DNA of 64,000 nt from an uncultured Prevotellaceae bacterium (GTDB taxonomy: Bacteria > Bacteroidota > Bacteroidia > Bacteroidales > Bacteroidaceae). The position numbers and the translations under genes are program-made. Positions 58,832 through 64,000 of the stretch are shown here, piece by piece. Numbering within the stretch: position 1 is the first letter of the stretch; each line of letters opens with the position of its first letter. The DNA lies in the NCBI GenBank assembly GCA_900315565.1, contig OMZS01000009.1:83654-147653 (forward strand). Reading direction: 5' to 3'. The notes beneath the pieces are model-generated. The model did not search any database and was not told the origin of the DNA. It saw only the letters and a program-made list of their open reading frames with translations.

Positions 58832-61399
58832 ATGAACAGATATATTACAATTACCCTTGCCCTGCTGCTGACCATTAGCACTCAGGCTCAGAGGCGTATC
58901 TCGCGTGAATATAATAATGTGTCGCTCTCTGATGCTCTCAAACAACTGGCAGAGCAGCAGACCGACTACACCATCATGTTCCTCTACAACGAATTGGAGG
59001 ACTTCCGTGTCACCACTACCGTCAAGAACAAACGTTTGCCCGAAGCCATTCAGCAGATGATAGGGTTCTATCCCATTCGTGTCACCACAAGCACAGATGA
59101 GGACGGACGTAAGATTTTCGTGGAGTGCATACAGAAGACAGAAACTCGCTATAAGGGTACCATTATCGACGAGCGAGGCCAGCCCGTAGCCTATGCCAAC
59201 ATCGCCCTGCTTTCCCCACAAGATTCCACGCTGATTGCTGGCGGAGTATCTAACGAGAGCGGCTATTTCGCCATTCCTTGCAATCAGCATCCCGTCCTAG
59301 CCCGCATCTCCTACGTTGGATACAAGACCATCTACAAGCTTTGCGATACAACGAATGTTGGAGTTGTCAGGATTAAGCCAGATACTTATACCCTGAAGAA
59401 TGTAAACGTGAAGGGCTACAAGCCCACAATGAAAATGATTTCCGGAGGCATGGAGATTGACGTACAAAACACGCTGCTCTCACAGGCTGGCTCGGCTCTT
59501 GATGTGCTGTCGCAGTTGCCTCGTGTCAATGTTACTGCCAACGGCTCTGTGGAAGTGTTTGGCAAAGGCAGCCCTCAGATTTACGTCAACGGCAAGAAGT
59601 TGCACAGCAAGGGCGAGTTGGAGCAACTGGCCTCAAAAGAAATCCGCTCTGTGGAGGTCATCACGATGCCCGGAGCACGATATGATGCCACACTTGGCTC
59701 CGTCATACGTATCAACACCGTCAAACGGCGCGGCGACGGATTCAGCCTCTATAGCATGGCAAGAGGTAACTGTTTCCATGAGTTCGGCCATGCGGCTGGC
59801 GTATCGATGACCTACCGCAAGAGCGGGCTGGAGATGAACTTCTATCCCTACTTCGTCAACAACTACATCGGAGAGGACAACCATTTCAGCAGTACCCTGC
59901 ATTTGGCCGCCCATGATACGAAGACTTTGCAACACGGATTGTTTAAAGACCGCACGCAATCCTTCATACCCGACTTCAAACTCAGTTACGACTTCGATGC
60001 CAACCACTCCATAGGTGCTTCCTACAGATTCCAGAAAACCGTAAAGTATGCTGGTCAGCAAACATCTGACTATACCGTATATCACAATGACATGCTGCAA
60101 GGCTCCGTGAGCACATACGACAAACGCGATTGGGACGTCATCTACCACAATCTTGACGCCTACTACACTGGCAAGATAGGTCGTCTTTTGCTGAATGCCG
60201 ACGGCTCATACGTGCACACGAAAGTGGAGCGGGGTCAGCAGATAACAGAGAACAGCACGGCCTTTGACAACCGCATCATACACACCTCCTCCACCCAAGA
60301 CAGCCGTCTCTATGCCGGCAAACTGACCGCTTCCTACGAACTGCCCCACGGAGAGCTCTCACTCGGAACCGAGTTGACCTGTTCGCATGTGAAAGCCGAC
60401 AATCACAATCCTGAGGGCTATATTGCCGAGTCGGACAACGAAATCAAGGAAAACAACTATGCGGGCTTTGTCTCATACAACCTGCAACTCGGGCACTGGT
60501 CGCTGGAGGCAGGCGTACGCTACGAATACGTACACTCTGACTACTATAACTATGGTCTGCTCGACAGCGACGTAAGCCGTCAATATAGTGGTATGTACCC
60601 CAATGTCTCTGCATCGTGGAACAAAGGCAAATGGGGACTGCAGTTTGTATATTCGAAAAAGACCCGCCGGCCAAGCTACGGTCAGATGCGCAGCTATCAG
60701 CAGTACGACAACCGTTATGTTTATGAAGGAGGAAATCCTGAACTGCGACCTACCATCAACCACACACTGGAAGCCATGCTCAATTGGCAATGGATAAATA
60801 TTAGCCTCAGTTACAGGTATCAAAAAGACTTCATGCTCTGGAAGAACGACCTCTATGGCACACAGGAGATAGCCTACGCCACTTTTATCAACATTGACCA
60901 CAAGCAAGAGGTAGTGTCGTCGCTCGTGCTTCAGCCAAAGTTCGGGTGGTATCAGCCACAACTGGAACTAGGCTATGTCCATCAGTTCTTCGATGCCAGG
61001 AAATATGGCTATGTCACTGATCTGCATCGCCCCGCCATATCAGTCAACCTGAACAACAAATTTGTCATCGGCAAAAGTTGCTGGCTAGGCCTGCGTGGCC
61101 GCTATGTCTCTAGTCACGACAATGTCTCGCAAGAGATAGACGCCTACTGGACTGTCAATGCCCAGGCCTACAAGAGTTTCCTAAACGACGCACTGGCCTT
61201 TATTCTTACTTTCAACGACATCTTCAACACCAACATGGAGCGATGGAAGATGCGCACCCACAACGTAGAGATCAGCAAAGACTGCAACAACCATAGCATG
61301 ACACGCGGCATCATGCTGCAAATGTCCTATAACTTCAACACCACCCGAAGCAAGTACAAAGGAACTGGTGCTGGTAATGCCGAAAAGAACCGACTATAA
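58832..61399 (+). CDS. Outer-membrane beta-barrel receptor with STN domain, second cassette
   Basis: 855 residues. Signal peptide (MNRYITITLALLLTISTQAQ), an STN domain (about 22-100; LSDALKQLAEQQTDYTIMFL), a CarboxypepD_reg-like domain (YKGTIIDERGQPVAYANIAL), a plug-like region (SALDVLSQLPRVNVTANGSV, VITMPGARYDATLGSVIRI), then an OMP_b-brl_3-type barrel. The C-terminal motif SKYKGTGAGNAEKNRL matches the paralogue at 21885. It should signal through the anti-sigma and sigma factors upstream. Confidence 0.88.
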   Translation: MNRYITITLALLLTISTQAQRRISREYNNVSLSDALKQLAEQQTDYTIMFLYNELEDFRVTTTVKNKRLPEAIQQMIGFYPIRVTTSTDEDGRKIFVECIQKTETRYKGTIIDERGQPVAYANIALLSPQDSTLIAGGVSNESGYFAIPCNQHPVLARISYVGYKTIYKLCDTTNVGVVRIKPDTYTLKNVNVKGYKPTMKMISGGMEIDVQNTLLSQAGSALDVLSQLPRVNVTANGSVEVFGKGSPQIYVNGKKLHSKGELEQLASKEIRSVEVITMPGARYDATLGSVIRINTVKRRGDGFSLYSMARGNCFHEFGHAAGVSMTYRKSGLEMNFYPYFVNNYIGEDNHFSSTLHLAAHDTKTLQHGLFKDRTQSFIPDFKLSYDFDANHSIGASYRFQKTVKYAGQQTSDYTVYHNDMLQGSVSTYDKRDWDVIYHNLDAYYTGKIGRLLLNADGSYVHTKVERGQQITENSTAFDNRIIHTSSTQDSRLYAGKLTASYELPHGELSLGTELTCSHVKADNHNPEGYIAESDNEIKENNYAGFVSYNLQLGHWSLEAGVRYEYVHSDYYNYGLLDSDVSRQYSGMYPNVSASWNKGKWGLQFVYSKKTRRPSYGQMRSYQQYDNRYVYEGGNPELRPTINHTLEAMLNWQWINISLSYRYQKDFMLWKNDLYGTQEIAYATFINIDHKQEVVSSLVLQPKFGWYQPQLELGYVHQFFDARKYGYVTDLHRPAISVNLNNKFVIGKSCWLGLRGRYVSSHDNVSQEIDAYWTVNAQAYKSFLNDALAFILTFNDIFNTNMERWKMRTHNVEISKDCNNHSMTRGIMLQMSYNFNTTRSKYKGTGAGNAEKNRL

Positions 61400-61519
61400 A
61401 ACATCACACCTATGCAGACCAACATCAAGACCGCGATTAAACGAGAGTAGGCTCGGCCAAAAGTCAAAATGTCAGACAAATGTCAGGAAGAAAATTCGTC
61501 TGTCGGGCATCAATGGCAG

Positions 61520-61527
61520 TACCTTTG
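61520..61527 (+). promoter_or_regulatory. -7 box that decides the start of the third receptor gene
   Basis: TACCTTTG, 24 bp before the ATG at 61551. An in-frame extension that overlaps the previous gene (from 61368) spans it and is rejected. Confidence 0.55.
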
Positions 61528-61550
61528 CGCTCAAAAAAAACGAAATCACA

Positions 61551-63638
61551 ATGAGACATTTTATACTATTAGGTCTGCTGACTATTGTAACGATGGTTCA
61601 GGCGCAAGAAGTTAAAGAAGGTGAGACGCTACAGGAAGTTGTTGTCCGGGGGGCGAGAGTTGTGCAGCGCGTGGATGGGCAGACCATCTACCCCTCACGC
61701 CAGCAGCTGGAGCATTCGGCGAACGGCTACTCGCTGTTGGCGAAACTTGCGCTGCCGCATTTGCGCATCGACCCCGCAATGCACACCGTTACTGCCCTTT
61801 CGAACACGGGAAGTGCAGAGGTTCGCATCAATGGCTCGCCAGCGTCGAAAGAGGACATGCTGGCGCTCGACATGAAGGCCGTCAGGCACATTGACTTTAC
61901 CGACAACCCTGGAGTACGCTATGGCGAGGGCATTGCCTACGTCATCAATATCATCACAAAGAAGCCCGTGGGCGGTTACGACATCGGGGCCGACCTGACT
62001 AATACCCTCACAGCCGTGAACGGCGATGAGACTGTCTTTGCGAAATTCAACTTTGGAAAGAGTGAGCTGGGAGCGAGCTACTCGCTGGGCTACCAGAACT
62101 TCAAGGGAATGGAATATGAGGAGCAGGCTGCATACCAATTGGAGTCAGGAGAGGTGCAAAGCATTTTGCGACGGCAATCAGGCGGGCAAAACAAAAGTCT
62201 CAATCACAACATCCAACTCACCTATAGCCAGAGTGACTCAAACTATGTGTTCCAGTCGAAACTCTCCGCCCGGCGCGACATTCAGCCCCACAGGTCGTGG
62301 GCAAAGTTTGAGACCTACGAAGACCTTTCCACTTCTCGCACCTCGTCGCCTGTGCTCGACCTTTATCTGCATCGCGACTTCGGGCGTCATCAGTCGCTGA
62401 CAGCCAATGCCGTGGGGACATATATCAAGACCGACAGCCACGCAGAGCACAACGAGGGCGGCAGTTATGCCTACGACGTAGCAGGAAAGACCTGGTCGCT
62501 CTGGACTGAGGCCGTCTATGAAAACCGCCTGAAGCCATTCACGCTCTCTTTAGGCACTCAGTATGGGCAGAAATACATTCACAACGTGTATTCGGGCAAT
62601 GCCGACGCCGACAACTCCATGCGTTCATCGATGCTCTATTGCTTCGGCCAGCTGAAAGGGCGGCTTGGAAAACTCGGCTATATGGGAGGGCTGGGTGTGA
62701 GCACACGTTATTATCGGCAGGGCGGATGGGATGACCGTTTCCTGCTGTTCCGTCCTAAGCTGACGCTTGCATATCCACTGGCCAGGAACCTGAAAGCGAA
62801 ATACGACTTTGAGATATCGCAGCATGTCTCGCAGATAGCCTTGGTCAGCGATGTGGCTATCAAACAGAACGCGATGGAGACGCTGGTGGGCAATCCCGAT
62901 ATCCGCCCGAACCGCGTCACCTCACACGACCTTCGTCTGACTTATTCCATACCAAGAGTCACGGCCGAGCTACAGGGTTATTGGCGACTGAATGCCAACT
63001 GTAACATGGAAAAATACATCCGCAAGGACGGTCATTTCTATCAGACGCAGACGAACGATGGCAATGAGTGCAGTTTCTTCTTCATCCAGAGTTACAACCG
63101 CTGGGAAGCCATACCAGAACATCTTTCCTTCACCCTCTATGGCGGCATTTACCGCTTCTTCAACTTTACAGATGAAAGGCTACGGGAAAGGCTACGGGTA
63201 GGCGCGTCAGCGGGAATGGGCGAACACAGTTCGGAAATCTATCGCCATACCTATACGGCATTCAATGGCGGTGCCAGCGCAGAAGCCTACCTTGGCAAAT
63301 GGACGCTGACAGCTTACGCTGACAACGGCTGGCACTTCATGGAGGGCGAGCATCGCGGTCATCAGCCTGCCTCATGGCATCTTACAGCCTCCTACCAGAT
63401 AAAGAGCGTCAGCCTGTCACTCTATGCCCAAAATCCCTTCTGCGCCCGTCCGCTCACCAACAAAACAGAGGTGCTTAGCCGATATATCTGCAAAGAAGTG
63501 TCACAGCACAGTCGTGACTTTGGCAACATGCTGACACTCAATCTCACCTGGCACCTCTCTTCTGGCCGCAAGTATCGCGACATTCAGCGCACCATGAACC
63601 ACAGCGACAGCGAAACGGGAATCCTACAAGGAAAATGA
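61551..63638 (+). CDS. Third outer-membrane beta-barrel receptor, with in-frame repeat insertion
   Basis: 695 residues with signal peptide (FILLGLLTIVTMVQAQ). A short plug-like region (LQEVVVRGARVVQRVDGQTI, SNTGSAEVRINGSPASKEDM, VRYGEGIAYVINIITKKPVG) precedes a long barrel. It lacks STN and CarboxypepD_reg domains and ends SDSETGILQGK without the GTGAGN motif. It has its own promoter-like box, so it may be expressed apart from the cassette. Residues about 541-557 (ERLRERLRVGASAGMGEHSS) are the same foreign segment as in the DUF2723 and M3 genes, placed between NFTD and SEIYRHTYTAF. Confidence 0.85.
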   Translation: MRHFILLGLLTIVTMVQAQEVKEGETLQEVVVRGARVVQRVDGQTIYPSRQQLEHSANGYSLLAKLALPHLRIDPAMHTVTALSNTGSAEVRINGSPASKEDMLALDMKAVRHIDFTDNPGVRYGEGIAYVINIITKKPVGGYDIGADLTNTLTAVNGDETVFAKFNFGKSELGASYSLGYQNFKGMEYEEQAAYQLESGEVQSILRRQSGGQNKSLNHNIQLTYSQSDSNYVFQSKLSARRDIQPHRSWAKFETYEDLSTSRTSSPVLDLYLHRDFGRHQSLTANAVGTYIKTDSHAEHNEGGSYAYDVAGKTWSLWTEAVYENRLKPFTLSLGTQYGQKYIHNVYSGNADADNSMRSSMLYCFGQLKGRLGKLGYMGGLGVSTRYYRQGGWDDRFLLFRPKLTLAYPLARNLKAKYDFEISQHVSQIALVSDVAIKQNAMETLVGNPDIRPNRVTSHDLRLTYSIPRVTAELQGYWRLNANCNMEKYIRKDGHFYQTQTNDGNECSFFFIQSYNRWEAIPEHLSFTLYGGIYRFFNFTDERLRERLRVGASAGMGEHSSEIYRHTYTAFNGGASAEAYLGKWTLTAYADNGWHFMEGEHRGHQPASWHLTASYQIKSVSLSLYAQNPFCARPLTNKTEVLSRYICKEVSQHSRDFGNMLTLNLTWHLSSGRKYRDIQRTMNHSDSETGILQGK
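63174..63221 (+). repeat. In-frame palindromic insert (third receptor gene)
   Basis: GAAAGGCTACGG, repeated as GAAAGGCTACGGGTAGGCGC, then GTCAGCGGGAATGGGCG. Encodes ERLRERLRVGASAGMGE in the barrel region. Confidence 0.85.
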
Positions 63639-63671
63639 GGAAAGAGAAATGAGAAAAGAGGAATGAGAAAT

Positions 63672-63740
63672 GATGATTACCTTTTCTACAAAACTCTTTC
63701 CAGTTTGACGAACAGACTTTGAGCTTGTGGGGTAATCATC
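63672..63740. repeat. Hairpin arms GATGATTACC / GGTAATCATC
   Basis: Ten-base perfect arms at 63672-63681 and 63731-63740 around a 49-bp loop; the same arms occur in the terminator at 33699-33764. The region 63639-64000 holds no convincing gene; a 33-codon frame at 63745-63846 has no recognisable product. Confidence 0.65.
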
Positions 63741-63850
63741 CAAAATGGAAAAACTCATCAGCCTGTCATTTCTACCAGAGCAGATGAGGACGGGCTATTG
63801 CACCCTTATGGACAAACAAAAAAAAGTTTTAGATATCGTCAAATAACAAA

Positions 63851-63890
63851 CAAGCGATGAAACATTCAAGTTACATCGCTTGCTTTCTTT
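63851..63890 (+). terminator. Terminator downstream of the receptor genes
   Basis: CAAGCGATG (63851-63859) pairs with CATCGCTTG (63874-63882), followed by CTTTCTTT. It would close the transcription unit that began at the second sigma gene or at the third receptor. Confidence 0.75.
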
Positions 63891-64000
63891 AATACTCATC
63901 TTCGTTGAAAACTAGACTTCCGACAATTATATACTGATTTTCAATCAGTTGCATTATTCTTAACTATTTTTAGCCAAACTAACCGCGCGGTCTAAGGCTA

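Noticed and set aside
63889-63954. A 21-codon minus-strand frame near the window end
   Set aside because: It is preceded by an in-frame stop and has no ribosome-binding site or similarity.
63975-64000. Possible 5' end of a tRNA gene (ACCGCGCGGTCTAAGGCTA resembles a D-arm)
   Set aside because: Only about 26 bases are visible, the D-stem does not pair well, and the window ends before an anticodon stem.

Overview
The window is a chromosomal segment of a Bacteroidales bacterium, most likely Prevotella or a close relative. Supporting signs are a Bacteroidota spc/alpha ribosomal operon, repeated -7 boxes of the form TAnnTTTG (two of them with TTTG exactly 20 bp upstream), a complete core type IX secretion (gliding/Por) operon, FecR-type ECF sigma cassettes with beta-barrel receptors, an NADP-type glutamate dehydrogenase and many lipoproteins. 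No transposase, integrase, phage gene, CRISPR array or rRNA was seen.

Layout. 1-8695: 3' part of the spc operon and the whole alpha operon (rpsN, rpsH, rplF, rplR, rpsE, rpmD, rplO, secY, map, infA, rpmJ, rpsM, rpsK, rpsD, rpoA, rplQ), closed by a terminator. 8700-15143: a large secreted repeat protein interrupted by an in-frame TGA just before its C-terminal tail, a 65-residue companion gene and a glycine-zipper lipoprotein. 15154-21789: rlpA, gdhA, an O-acetylhomoserine sulfhydrylase and two secreted proteins. 21885-25636: a sigma/anti-sigma/receptor cassette on the minus strand. 25812-31648: gltX-waaA-lipoprotein on the minus strand, diverging from an HD phosphodiesterase. 32101-38618: FadL-like porin, PIN toxin/antitoxin pair, priA and two envelope proteins. 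38825-44955: porP-gldK-gldL-gldM-gldN. 45492-55777: fimbrial-type lipoprotein, epimerase, DUF2723 and DUF3098 membrane proteins, a membrane protein/winged-helix regulator pair, an M3 peptidase and a radical SAM protein. 56503-63638: ion channel, a second sigma/anti-sigma/receptor cassette and a third beta-barrel receptor.

How the genes fit together. Much of the non-ribosomal content concerns the envelope: lipooligosaccharide assembly (waaA), protein export (secY, T9SS), cell-wall remodelling (RlpA), outer-membrane uptake and signalling (TonB/OMP receptors with paired ECF sigma and reduced FecR proteins), and secreted or surface proteins that could be T9SS cargo.

The most unusual content is repetitive DNA. 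A short GC-rich element (core CTACGGGTAGGCGA, then GGGAATG) occurs in three protein-coding genes without breaking the reading frame, and once in a non-coding hairpin, where comparison of the two arms exposes it as an insertion of about 32 bp. It behaves like the palindromic elements described inside Rickettsia genes. The intergenic regions also carry at least four further repeat families: a modular CGTGAGTTATTTTCG / TCTAGA family, GTTAGCGGAAG-type hairpins, GGAGTTA heptamer arrays (two of them with an identical 57-bp core in opposite orientation), and CCCTCCC...GGGAGGG hairpins.
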